A DNA stretch of 64,000 nt from Ophiobolus disseminans (lineage: Eukaryota > Ascomycota > Dothideomycetes > Pleosporales > Phaeosphaeriaceae): assembly GCA_010093685.1 (NCBI GenBank), contig MU006226.1, forward strand, positions 384,964 through 448,963, written 5' to 3'. Of this stretch, positions 31,551 to 42,492 are shown piece by piece (the stretch's first letter is position 1; each line of letters opens with the position of its first letter). The notes beneath the pieces are model-generated. The model made no database searches and was not told the DNA's origin. It saw only the letters and a list, made by a program, of their open reading frames with translations. A program made the position numbers and the translations under genes.

Positions 31551-32297
31551 TTACGCGACATCGCAGCACCAGATGCCACCGGCCTCGGCGCAACCGATCT
31601 CGGAGTAGTTGGGCGAGGTGAGGATCTCAGCATGGCCAGTCTGGCCCTGGTAGTCCCAACCCTTGGATTCAGTCGCGCAGTCCGCGCTGATCTGAGGGAA
31701 GGACATCTCGCAAAGCCAGCCACCGACGAAGACGTGCTTGAAATCACCAGCCTTTCCGGGAGCAAGTGTCTGACCGAAAGTACCGGCGTTGAGCTTGTGT
31801 ACCATCTGGCCGTTACCGGAAGCAGCGGTGTCCTTGGCGTTAGCCTCGAGCTTGGTGCTGCACTTGAGGGCCTTGAGACCGAGCTTCTGGCGGTACTCAT
31901 CCACGATGGCCATGTAGCCGGTGTTGGTGGGAGGAGCCGGGCTTGGAGTGGGGGTGGGCTTTGGCTCCTCTGGGATGGGAGTAGGCTCCGGAGTGGGAGT
32001 GGGCTTGGGCTCCTCAGGAGTAGGTGTAGGCTCGGGGGCCTCGTACTTGCTGGACGGCTTAGGCTCTTCGTAGACGATCGTGGTCAGGGCAGCGGGTGCG
32101 GAGTACACGGGTTGCGCAGAGTAGACAGCGGAAGGAGTTGCCTGGGGAACCTCGTAGCCCTCGGTCACGTAGACAGTGTGGACAACGGTCTCGACAATGA
32201 CGTGGACGTTCTGGTGCTCCTTGCGTCCTGGGCCTCCGTAGCTAGGAGCAGCAATGACAGAGCCGGCGAGGGCGGCGACAGCGAAAGCGGCGCGCAT
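31551..32297 (-). CDS. Secreted CAP (SCP/PR-1-like) protein
   Basis: An intronless minus-strand gene of 248 residues. It starts with a signal peptide (MRAAFAVAALAGSVIAAPS). Residues 20-80 are a linker, and 75-120 are a Pro/Thr-rich repeat built on EEPKPTPTPEPTP units, likely O-glycosylated. The C-terminal 120 residues are the CAP domain: IVDEYRQKLGLKALKCSTKL, then NGQMVHKLNAGTFGQTLAPG and GQTGHAEILTSPNYSEIGCAEAGGIW, the CAP signature end. Fungal CAP proteins include yeast Pry proteins, which bind sterols and fatty acids outside the cell. A role at the wall or in lipid export is inferred. Cysteines KCS, LCEM, DCAT, GCAE and WCC can pair in the domain. Confidence 0.88.
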   Translation of the reverse strand: MRAAFAVAALAGSVIAAPSYGGPGRKEHQNVHVIVETVVHTVYVTEGYEVPQATPSAVYSAQPVYSAPAALTTIVYEEPKPSSKYEAPEPTPTPEEPKPTPTPEPTPIPEEPKPTPTPSPAPPTNTGYMAIVDEYRQKLGLKALKCSTKLEANAKDTAASGNGQMVHKLNAGTFGQTLAPGKAGDFKHVFVGGWLCEMSFPQISADCATESKGWDYQGQTGHAEILTSPNYSEIGCAEAGGIWCCDVA

Positions 32298-35200
32298 TTT
32301 GACAGATTTGTTTGGTTGTTTGTTGTAGATTTGGGAAGTGAGAGACTGATCCGGTTCGACGAGGGTGGTATTGGGTTTTTGGAAAGTTGTTTGGAAAAGA
32401 GCGATAGATGCCGAAGGGCGGTAGAGAACGTGGTGTCAAGATTGACTGTGTGTAGTGAATGACTGGATGTCGAAACCTGGAAGTCGCAGACCTGAAGCGG
32501 AGGGAGTAAATGAAAACAAAGGGAACGAGGGCCTATATACCGATTAGGCTCATGAGCGCCTCGCAGCGCCGCGCAGGAGGGAAATGAAAGCGTGCCATAG
32601 CGTCCGCCACGGCCCCAGTCTCCGCACATGTCCATGTGCCTGGCACTAGCGACGCCTAGGCGAAATTTCTACAGCACCCAAGCCTTGGTACCCCGATCGA
32701 ATCCTTTCATTTCCTTTTCCTGCAGGTTGACTTCATTGTTAGATCTCGGCGCAGGCCTGACGCCCTGCACAGGGTTTTAGAGCACGAGACCACGCCCATT
32801 GCCACTGGTTGACATGCCAAACACAATGCACCCTAACACATTAATGTTTTCTTTATATTTGGCACTCATGAAAGAAACGCTTTGCGCGCCTCTTTCAGCC
32901 ATTGTGGGCGCTTCAATTCGTCTTTGTTGGTGTGTGGCGAGACGTGGATGATGTTCAGGGGTAACGCGGATGCACTCAACTACTGCAGGGGTTCCACTCA
33001 TTAAACGCCCGCTTTCGGTATCTTAAACGACAGGCTAGCGCCCTAATTGGCAAGACATTGGAGGAATCCGAAGAGCGCAACCTCCCCATTGGTTGAGGAT
33101 ATATCCTTGCGCATTCTGACAGGCTCGTGTTTCAGATGTTTTCTTAGTGCACAACTTTGTTCCGTTGAAGAGCGGCTATTGTGCTAACGTGCACAAAGCC
33201 AGTTGTTGTCCGGCACAGTTTCAGCCACAGTGCTTCAACAGCTGCTTGATCCGAGCATCGAGATTCGGAGGATTGCTCTCTGGGGAGTGTCGAGATTAGA
33301 GACGGGAGAGCCTCATTGATGAAACAACGGGAAGATCAAGATGATGTTCGTGTTTGTGACGGTGAATGGGGAAGTGCGAGCAGCTTTCGCCAGCGTGCCA
33401 CCCTTCAGTCGGTGCGTTGGCTTCACAGGTGGTTGACATTCGCCGAAGACAGCGCGCTTCCGGGCACTGGGCGTAACTGTTTGTCGTGTCACCACAAGCT
33501 TCCAAGCCCATGGTTGACACGTTGAGTCGAAAGTCCTCGTCTTTCAGATCGACCAACGCATCGGATAGCTCATCCCATTACTCATGAGCCGACAGTCGAC
33601 CCGAGTTACGTCATCTCTCGACCTGCGACACTGTCCAGGGTGCAGCGAAATAACGGTGGTGATAATGAGGGGCGTCGCAAGGTGCCCCGTGGTTGTTTAA
33701 TCTGCTACCCGCTGCCGCACAACGTTGTTTGTTCCAACCTCATCTCATAAGAGATGAAGCACCGAAATGCTGCTTTCCCGTGCTTCAGGCTGCGAGATGA
33801 GTTTGCCGCAGCTCCACATTTTGGTCTAGATTTTTCATCTTCATGATGTTGAGTTGTTCGGCCAGGAGGCTTGCGCGTCCTCGGCAGAGCTGCGGTGTTG
33901 ATGACTTTGTTTCGGAATGGTGCCGACGACCCACAGTATCTGCGATTTTCTCTACTGCTGGGCCTATTAGATACCGCCCAATTGTTAATGCGCCGACTTT
34001 CCTGCACCTTTTTCTACCGTCGCTTTCGGCTGCAGCCAGCTGACAGATCGCGTCGTCTGGGCGGTGTCGTTCTCACATCATAACCATGGTAGACACTGCG
34101 TCGGTCTCAACATGGCGTGCTGGACACGTACGATCTGAGTCTGGACCCGCGCCGGTCTCGCAGATCGGGACGCCGTTGGATGGATGATCAAAGTGGTTGT
34201 TACAGATTGCAGATCCGAGTTGCTAGGCTTCGAGAAACGTCGTGGAGAATGCTCCTATCGATAAGATTGATTGTCACTACAGTAGCGCCGGCACCTCCTC
34301 CCGACACTGACACTCTGCGATTGCGCTGTAATATCTGCCGGTAGCTTTTACACTTGTCCTTCCACCCTTGCGCTGCGATACATGTGTCCTAATACATATA
34401 TTAAGTGCAGAAGCATGACACGAAGGCCCTTCAGCCGTGCTCTAGCTTGCATCTAACTTGGTCTCTCAAAGTACACCAAGGAAGATTTTGAACTTGCAGC
34501 ATACGTTCGAGGGCACGTCCAGGAACAATGCGAGCCTTCAGAAGCCGTGTTACCACCCGAAGAAAATCTCGTCCACACTTTTGCTTTCATCCGCTTCATC
34601 GACATACTTTGACAAATAACAAAGCTTTGTTTCTTCGTTTCGTTGGCTTCGTATTATTTCTCGATCTTCAGTACACAACGCACTGATGTTGCACGTGGAA
34701 TAAAAGGATGCGGTTCCGCAGGTTGATTGGCCACTGCGAGAAAAGCAGAATCATGGGTGATCCGAACTCCGAACCGACTCAGTACACTCATGCTTGGATC
34801 AGATGTATCATCCAGAGTATATGCGTCACTCTAGCCTGGGCTCAACTGTGAGAGCTCCTGCATGCTCACCTGGCTCCGAATCTTACTACACTCCAGCCGG
34901 GCAGATCTGCACACACCTCCTCGGTCACTCTTCCTGGAAAAAGCAAGCAGAAAACACTACCTTCTACGCCACGTCGTCTTGTAGTTGGGCTAATCTCTTG
35001 CCACAGCATGCTCTAAATGTTGTATGCGGAAGGATGCACTTGGCCTTGGTCGACGCTACCTGTAGTCCCACCCACCATCATCTCAAACACGACGTCGCTT
35101 TGTTCTCGTTACTACACTTTCGACTTCTCGCCTTTTCATTATCGCCTTCTTGCTTGCGATCACAGCAGAATAATGGCGTCGGAAGTTATCTTTTCATCCC

Positions 35201-35689
35201 CGATCCGCTAAGCAGCCGCCCAAATCTCACTTATCGACCAACCACATCTCGAAGCGCCCACCTCAGCAGGAAAGTCGCGAAACACTAACACAGCCTTTTC
35301 CTTTCCTTCACGGCGGCAGATGCAGCACTACATGTATGTAAGATGATGTTTCATTTTGTTTCATGAAAATTCGAGAATTGTGGAGCTGCCAAAGGCATCG
35401 GGACCTTGGTGCGTCTCGGGTCATTGTTCAAGTAGTATGTTAATAAAGAGGTCACGCACACCGACCAAGCTCAAGTCAAGAGCTCGACATTCTTTCGAAA
35501 CACATCACACTCCTTTGTTCATTCAGGCCTTGTGCTCGAAGTTCATTCTTTACACATCGGGATTGTGCTATAACACCCAAACCATATACTCCCACATCGT
35601 CCTCGACACCACACTCTTTAAAATCGTTGCTCAGTCATTCCTTACTTGCTCGACCTTGTCACTCTTTCCAACGTCGAACACATCCACAA
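32298..35689. other. Long gene-poor stretch
   Basis: 3.4 kb between the divergent CAP and BYS1-like genes. On the minus strand a TATATAG element at about 32534-32540 lies 240 bases before the CAP start. The rest has only short frames on both strands, several without an ATG start. No transposon ends, tRNA or rRNA are visible. A short imperfect hairpin (GAAGCAC...GTGCTTC near 33,754) is weak. Confidence 0.5.
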
Positions 35690-36280
35690 ATGCAATTCAA
35701 AAACATCATTTTCGCCGCCGCCCTGCAAGCTGGTCTTGCTGCTGCGGTCGGCAACGCGATTATCTCCAACCGCTGCCCTTACGACGTATACGTCTTCAGC
35801 GTCAGCCAACTCATCAATTCTGCGCCGATCAAGGTCCCCGCACGCTCCCAGTATAAGGAGCAGATCAAGAACTGCAACGGTTGCAACACGTCGTTCAAGG
35901 TCAGCAAGACCGATAAGGTCGTCGGCGGCGCACACACACAGTTCGAATATACCGTCGCTGGAAACCAGCTCTGGTACGACATCTCGCTCGTTGACTGCGC
36001 CAAGGGCGAGGACGGCGCGAATTGCCCGGGCTGGGACAAGGGTCTGGCAGTGGACAGCACGGGTTCCACCTGTGGAAAGTCGGCGTGCAAGGGCGGAAGC
36101 TTCTGCCCTGCTCAGGTCTACTTTGTCGACCAGCCGTTGATCAAGCAGGGCGTTCAGGAACCGGTTTTCACATGTCCAGGAGCTGGGCTCGACGTGGACG
36201 TGACGTACAAGCTCTGCAACGATGAAGCGCCGCTCAAGCGAAGCATCGCGGGGCGCTTGTTGGCTGATATTGACGCTTGA
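35690..36280 (+). CDS. BYS1-like secreted protein (thaumatin-like fold)
   Basis: A single exon of 196 residues from the ATG at 35690, chosen because the signal peptide (MQFKNIIFAAALQAGLAAAVG) follows it directly. An earlier in-frame codon at 35627 gives leader-like sequence. The mature part starts NAIISNRCPYDVYVFSVS and continues through FEYTVAGNQLWYDISLVDCA and CPGWDKGLAVDSTGSTC, matching the fungal BYS1 family named after the Blastomyces yeast-phase protein. Ten or more cysteines are present, as expected for an extracellular disulfide-rich fold. The C-terminal KRSIAGRLLADIDA holds a Lys-Arg pair. Function in the family is unknown; it is often linked with morphology or host contact. The leader includes a TTTAAAAT element 75 bases upstream. 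Confidence 0.85.
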   Translation: MQFKNIIFAAALQAGLAAAVGNAIISNRCPYDVYVFSVSQLINSAPIKVPARSQYKEQIKNCNGCNTSFKVSKTDKVVGGAHTQFEYTVAGNQLWYDISLVDCAKGEDGANCPGWDKGLAVDSTGSTCGKSACKGGSFCPAQVYFVDQPLIKQGVQEPVFTCPGAGLDVDVTYKLCNDEAPLKRSIAGRLLADIDA

Positions 36281-36510
36281 GCGAAGCGGTCGCTCTCTTT
36301 CCCTTCTTGAGACACCCTCTTCGTAGATACCCTTTTTTCGGGGCGTAACGTTCTGCTGAACGCCGTCGCCTTCTTCACTTCAATATCAAAAGTTTATCCT
36401 TTCCCCCATGTTGCAACTCTTTCATGTCATTTTTGTGATGACCAACAATTTTATTCCGTCTGTGTGCCATCTTACTGCGCAAATAAGTCAGAGCTAAGGC
36501 TTGGCACCTT

Positions 36511-37794
36511 TCAAACGAAAGGTCGCATCAAAGCTGCCACTCCGACCAAGTTCGTCAAAAGCCAGCTCTTGTTCGAGGATCCTGCTCCGACACTGGTAGC
36601 AGCCGATTGGCTGTTAGTATTGCCGCTCCCAGCTCCGAACGTAGTAGAAGCAGAAGCATCCCACTCGGTTGTTGCTATTGTGATCGGACTACCAGCAAAT
36701 GTAGTGGTCTTATCTCCCACTACCAAAATAGTCAATTGGCTTTGAACCGTGATGGATATTGATATGCCATTGACTGTGACCGCTTGCCCGGGCGCAAGGG
36801 TCTGACCGGCCAGAACATATTTCGTGGTCCCCTCGATGACTGTAGTGGTGATTTTGACTGCTTGTACGATACTTGCAGTTTGCACTTGTTGAAGGACTTG
36901 GGCAGGTGGAGGCAACGTGGTTGTCCGATCTCCAGCTACGAGAACGGTGGAGCCAGCAGAGTCGATATTGACAGCAATCACTACGTTGTTGATCGTTGTC
37001 GTGGAGCCAATTTGAAGCCTATCAGTTCCCACTGCGTACCGATAGCTCACGATACTCGAGACAGTAGTAGGTTTCCCGTCGATAGTGAGTACCCTCACAC
37101 TTGTCACAGCAACAGGTTGCAATGTGATGCCGCTATAAGTGATGGCGGGCGGTGGAGTAACTTGTGGCAATGGCACAACAGGCGGGATCGTTACTTGTGG
37201 TGTCACTCCTGCGAGCGGAATGGCTTGCGGCATATTGCTAGGAGGCAGTCCACCTGTCATCGTGGGGCCCGATCCGCCCCCACGCGTCTCGGAGAATAGT
37301 GGATTTTTCACCTCACTCGGGACAGCGGCACCTGGAGTGAGCTCTCCCCAGCCATCTTCAGATCTTTCGAAATGTACACCCACGGCAGAAGATTGTATTC
37401 GCGGTTCGACAGTGTTCAAGATGGACTCAATGAGTGAGCCGACGTCAGGCTTACTTGTCGTAGTGAGCCTGCCTTCGACAACATTTTGTTTGATGGACGT
37501 TGTTGTTGCTGCCAGCCCCACTGTCTCAAACCCATCTACTGCAATTTCTGATGGGCGCGGTTTGAATAAAGGTCCCTCGGCTTTCGTCTGAGAGGGTCGC
37601 GATTGTGAAGAGTCCCAAGGGGCAGTCTGATTAAACGATGCTGTGGCGTTTTTATCAGTATTTTGCCGATGATGGATACGAACACGAGTCTAGATTCGGA
37701 TAGTAACAAAACAATTAAACGTACTGTCTCGAACAGCGAATGCTGATGCGCAGATTGCGAGGCTTGCCGCTTGAGTTATGCGCCAGAGCCGCAT
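36511..37794 (-). CDS. GPI-type cell-surface protein, Thr/Val-rich
   Basis: Two exons on the minus strand, 37794-37725 and 37640-36511, joined over an 84-bp intron, give 399 residues. Exon 1 encodes just a signal peptide (MRLWRITQAASLAICASAFA). The mature protein is rich in Thr, Val, Ser and Pro. It has a Pro-rich stretch and then recurring beta-type units that pair a GQTLAPGQAVTVNGISISI-like strand with VLVAGDRTTTL or ILVVGDKTTTF strands. The C-terminus has a Ser/Gly/Asn-rich omega-site region (GAGSGNTNSQSAATSVGAGS) and ends in a hydrophobic tail (WLLTNLVGVAALM), as expected for a GPI signal. This suggests a cell-wall or plasma-membrane anchored protein. I do not recognise a named family. 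Exon 1 is essential, since the long exon alone has no signal. Confidence 0.8.
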
Positions 37795-39377
37795 GGTGAT
37801 AATGGGTCGTCTTATCGCGCTCGGGGACACTTGATGAAGACCAAGGGAGGCAGCAAGAAGGAATTTGAGAACACAGGCAAGTCGCAATCCTAAGTCTATC
37901 GACTCCTAATCCAGGATGATTAGCTCAGCCCTTTGATGGGGCCTTGCAATGCGTTGATCGTGCGCACGGCCTACGACTGACTGTCATGCCATCCATGTCA
38001 TAGGCAGGGAGCCTGCAAAGTACAAACCAATGCTATCGTGGCGAGCATCTCTACAATTGTTACACAGAGGGCGGCTTGCCAGCAACTATGCCTCCCAGTC
38101 CGACTAAAAGCGTGCACGAGATGCACATCTCGTCGTTGGGAATTCGCCATCGGGATCCAGCTCAAGAAGCCGCGCAACGGCCGCGACATCCCGTGTCGCA
38201 CGCGAAAGGATCGCTACCGGAGCAAAACGCTGAAAGAAGAACACTAGCGATCCTTCGGAATTCTCCCGTGTAAGATTGAGAATCTCGAACGCGAATGCCA
38301 ATGAACATCGACGCTTGATGTGGAAGGTGGGAATGCGGGGATAAAAAAGGAGACCCTGGTCCCGTCTTACATAAGCTCACAGCTCTGACCTCCTCGCTCC
38401 ACTGTTCTTGTCGTTCACTACCGACACCTTGTCTGTCAAGTCATCCAAGTCTTGAAATCCATGCGTCATATTAATGCGGGTACAACAAATGAGTTGCACC
38501 ATCGTCAAGGAGAAGGAGACCCGAGGGACCAAATTCTCCGTCGGGCGTGAACAAATCGCAACAACCATGTCTCCCAGCTCTCCACCTCGCCCTCATGTGG
38601 TAACGACCTCCTTGTCCGCATCCTCTCGTACTCAGTGGAGTTCCGGCTCAGGACGCTTAAAAATCCCTATCTCATAATGTCGACAAGACACAAATTCGAC
38701 TATTTTAGTCATCATTGGAACCTCAAAATGCAACGAGCAAAGAACCAGTGCTTACTTGAAAAGACGCCTAGAGGTATCTTAAGCTAGCTAAACACAAGAT
38801 CCAAATGTTTGTCATTAGATACTATGCGACATTCGCTTGAGAAAAGGTCACTCGCCTTTACTATCGCATACAGCTTCGCGAAGTCTTTTCCGTGGACTTA
38901 GAGCTCAACTACATACTTGGACGTAGAGGACATTGTCACGAACTATCGCTGACAAATTTGGTGTCAAAGAACAGTGTACACGATGGAATTCGAAGTCCTG
39001 AAGACAATGAGCATTGTACGATGGCTGAGGTGCGTAAATTGTATCGCTTACCAGAGTTAGAGATACTACCTATTGATGTAATAAGCACACGCAACATGAT
39101 AGCCACGCCGCCAACATTACAAGTAACACACCACTCGCTTAACCACACAGTTTCCGTGGACAAGATTCCAACAATGCCTGTGTGGTCATGAGGCTGTGTA
39201 ACAGCGGCACAGTACCAACCACCAAAAAATACCCCACACCCTCACTTCGGCTCCGGCAATTGAGCAAGTGTCCTCATCGATTTATCGAAACTCACAACAT
39301 TTCGGTCTCTATTGCCTTGTCATAACATTCCATCTCACCCAAACCCCCCTCCCAACCCAATCCCGTAAAACCTCACC
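37795..39377. other. Gene-free stretch
   Basis: 1.6 kb. The best frame is 38892-39191 (plus, 99 codons), without a recognisable motif. Otherwise short frames only. The last 150 bases are C-rich leader of the hydrolase gene. Confidence 0.5.
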
Positions 39378-40258
39378 ATGCCCACCCCACCCGCTCTCCC
39401 AACCATCCTTCTCATCCAAGGCTCCTTCCAAACCCCCCTCGTCTACTCCGCCCTAACCACTCTCCTGCGTTCCCGCGGTTATACAGTGCACCACCCTTCA
39501 CTGCCCAGCTGCACCGACCCGTCCGCCCCAGACTTCCCTTCCAAGACCATCGACTCCGACACCGCCGTGGTACGCAGCCTACTCGAACGCCTCGTCAATG
39601 ACGAAGACCTAACGGTTGTCGTTGTGATGCATTCGTATGGTGGGTTGGTGGGTAGTAATGCCGTGAGTCGGGAACTGAGTTATGGGAAGAGGGGAGAGGA
39701 GGGGAAGAAGGGAGGAGTGGTGCATTTATTCTACTTTGCGGCGTTTATTTTGGAGGAGGGAAAGTCCGTACTGGGCAGTTTCGGGGAGTCGGAGAATAAT
39801 GACGTTAGGGTGCGTATCTGCCTCCTTCCTCCCCCCTACGGGATTCAAAATGACCCCACTGCGCAGACTGACATAAGTTCCAGGACGATGGTCGTTTCTG
39901 CCTCAAATCCGGCGTCCAACTACTCTACTCCGATCTCCTCGCCGCAGACGCAACTATGTGGGAATCGCGCATGATTCCTCAATCACACGCTGTTCAATCA
40001 ACAAAGATCTCATGCGAGGGCTGGAGGTACGTGCCGAGTACGTATCTAGTGTGTGGACAAGATAAGGCGGTGGCGCCGCGGTATCAGGAGGTGTTTGCGG
40101 GGGTGGCGGGGGCGAGGGTGAGGAGGTGTGAGGCGGGGCATTCGCCGATGTTGAGTTGGACGGAGGGGTTGGTGGGGGAGATTGTGGGTGCTGTGGAGGG
40201 GGGTTGTTGGGGAGGGTGGGGACAAGGATGGGAGAATGGAGGACCTGGATGGACGTAG
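39378..40258 (+). CDS. Alpha/beta hydrolase
   Basis: Two exons, 39378-39809 and 39884-40258, joined over a 74-bp intron (GTGCGT donor), give 268 residues. It starts ILLIQGSFQTPLVYSAL, the oxyanion-hole strand and loop of the fold, and has the nucleophile elbow VVMHSYGGLVG (Ser near residue 89), an acid in YLVCGQDKAVAPRYQ and the catalytic His in EAGHSPMLSW. All three catalytic residues are thus present. No signal peptide is seen, so it is probably cytosolic. The group contains esterases and small-molecule hydrolases; the substrate cannot be told. The Gly-rich C-terminal tail (GGCWGGWGQGWENGG) beyond the last helix is unusual. Confidence 0.85.
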
Positions 40259-40703
40259 AAGGATTGAGTAGAGAGTTTTCCATGATGAGCTTGCTTATTG
40301 ACATTTAGTTGGGAGGCCATTTAATATACCACCTCAATTCCTGCTATACCAGTGCACTTGGTACTCACGCTCGGTCAGGAGCGGTTGGTGGCGCAAGATC
40401 TTCCGACAATCGCTGGCGTTGATCAAGATTCTTGGACTGTGTTGTTCTCAGACAGCGCTGGCGTACCTGCAGCAAAGCAGAAGTATGTAGTTCACCCCAC
40501 GAAAGAGACAGAAAGGCAACTTTATATGCTGTAGATTTAATTCAGCTACAGCATGTGAGAAGTAAAATTTGATACCCCTGATACACGACATGAATTCATT
40601 CTCCATCCGTTAACCCATTTACCTCACACCAGTGAGTGGCCAATAACCTTAGAAATCAGATGCACAATTTGCTAATAGTAACTACGCTAACTTGTAACCA
40701 CAG
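40259..40703. other. Gene-free stretch
   Basis: About 440 bases between convergent genes, AT-rich in its second half. Nothing seen apart from 3' ends. Confidence 0.5.
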
Positions 40704-42066
40704 CTAGAAGTTGGCAACGTGGTAGCCGCTGTACATGCGTTTGAGATCCTGAGCAGTACGAAGCTCTCGGAGGGGTCCGTTGGGGTTGGTGAGACCAACT
40801 GGAAGGTTGGCAGTACTGTTGTGTCCGTTGCCAGCGCCCAGAGGGACGACGTTGGGCTTGACCACATCCTCCATGTTGTCATCGATCTGGCAGACCGACT
40901 TGACGAGGCTGAAGTCACCAGATATACCGCTGGGCTCCTCGTACATCTTGAAGAAGGGTAGGCCCGCCTCCTTGTAGGTTTGAGCGCTGACAGGTTGGAT
41001 TGGAGGTGCACTGCCGGTGACGGCCTTGTAGACGGCGGAGTTCAGAATCTGAACATTGAACACGGTGGTACGATCAGAAAGCCAGTCTTGACCGTTGTCG
41101 TCTGAATGGATCACTTGATGTATCTTTCCGCCAGCCGCCACCGTCATCTCGTGCTCAGGTGGGGTGTATCCGCCTCTAAGTCGAAGAATTAGATGCAAGG
41201 TAGCTCCAACCTTGATCTGGTAATCGGAAAGTGTGCGGCCATCCTCAAGCTGTTTGCCTGCGAATACCAGGCGCTGCTGATCCGGAGGAATGCCATCACT
41301 GTTCTGGATCATACTCTTGATGTTATCGATCGTATGCCAAGTGTGTGTCATCAGCTGAATGGTCTTTCCAGTGAGGGTTTTGACGTAGAGAATATCGGGC
41401 CCGCTAGTTATGTCGTCCACAGGGTACATGTAGTGCTTTGGCGGAGCCGGTTTCTTATACGGCGTGACCTCGATCTGGATTCCTCCTGCTGCATCCTTGC
41501 CGGTCACCTGATGCTCTACAGAATATCCGCTACCAAAGGGCATCGCAATAAACTGTCGAACGATACCGTTGCCGCTGGCGATACCATCGATCCATAGCTG
41601 TCCAGGAACCACCAAGTAGTCCTGTAAACTGCCTTTGCTGGCAAGCTTCTGTTGGCGGCGAAGCTTCGTCGCTGCGTCCTCCTCTGCAGGCTCTCCAGAG
41701 ATAGCGTTGATGCTGCCGACGTAGATCTTGATCATATACGATTGCTCTCTGTTGCACTTGATGTCGATCCACATAGCCTCTGATTCTGCGCAAAGGTCAG
41801 CTGCCAATGATATTCCCACGGAAAATTTGACACTTACGGTACATGGGGAAGAACAGCCCGCCCTTGGCGACCATTTCTCCAGTGAGCTTGGTGGAATACT
41901 TCGAGATAGCTTTGAGCGGGAAACTACCAAGATTTGGAGGCAGGAAGGACGTTTGATGATTGTCTGGGACACGAATCGTACGACGGAATGAGATCTCCAG
42001 ATCATCGTTGACGACAACGGAGTCGCTTCTGAGCTTGACATCGAGAGGCGTCATGGGGATCTTCAT
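40704..42066 (-). CDS. Protein with an internal complete ubiquitin domain
   Basis: Two exons on the minus strand, 42066-41838 and 41785-40704, joined over a 52-bp intron, give 436 residues. The N-terminal 195 residues are a conserved-looking globular region (RRTIRVPDNHQTSFLPPNLG, GGLFFPMYQSEAMWIDI, YVGSINAISG). In the middle (about residues 200-275) is a full-length ubiquitin fold with VKTLTGKTI, GIPPDQQRLVFAGKQLEDG and LHLILRLRGG. The diglycine end is followed directly by another 160 residues (YTPPEHEMTVAAGG and on). Lys6, 11, 27 and 48 are kept; 29, 33 and 63 are replaced by Met, Ser and Val. Ile44 is Val. The flanking regions have no domain I recognise. Either deubiquitinases cut after the diglycine, or ubiquitin is used as a fixed recognition module. 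Confidence 0.85.
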
Positions 42067-42492
42067 CGTGGATGCTTGTTGTACTTCGGCATGTGGGACT
42101 TGTTGTGATTGACGGTGAGGTGTGAGGTGTGAGGTGCGAGGCTGAGGTATTTGTATAGGAGCAGTACCGCTAAAGCAGCGCTAGCACAGGCAAGTGAGAG
42201 ACGAGCACGCGCCGCTAGCAACGTAGGCAAACAAATCTGCAACGCGCCAGATACTGCTGGAAGGCTACCGAAGGTAAAAGGAGGTTGCTTGTCAAGTGAA
42301 GGACGCAAGGCTACACACTAGGGTGCTTGATCAGGCAATGACGCGGGTCCCGGCTTGCTGATGGGGAAAAAGCAAACGGACATCACTAGCGCGCCACTGC
42401 GTAAGCCCGCGCAGACCCGGCGATATAAAATGCATCAGACTCGAAAGAAAGATCAGTTGCAGATAGAACGGTGCTTACATTTGACCGATAGC
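42067..42492. other. Short intergenic region upstream of the internal-ubiquitin gene
   Basis: 426 bases. It holds the leader and promoter of the ubiquitin-containing gene and the 3' end of the SIP3-like gene. TATAAAATG at about 42,424 reads on the plus strand and does not precede a gene I can identify. Confidence 0.4.

Noticed and set aside
34794..35288. 164-codon plus-strand frame
   Set aside because: It has no ATG at its start and the composition is not protein-like.
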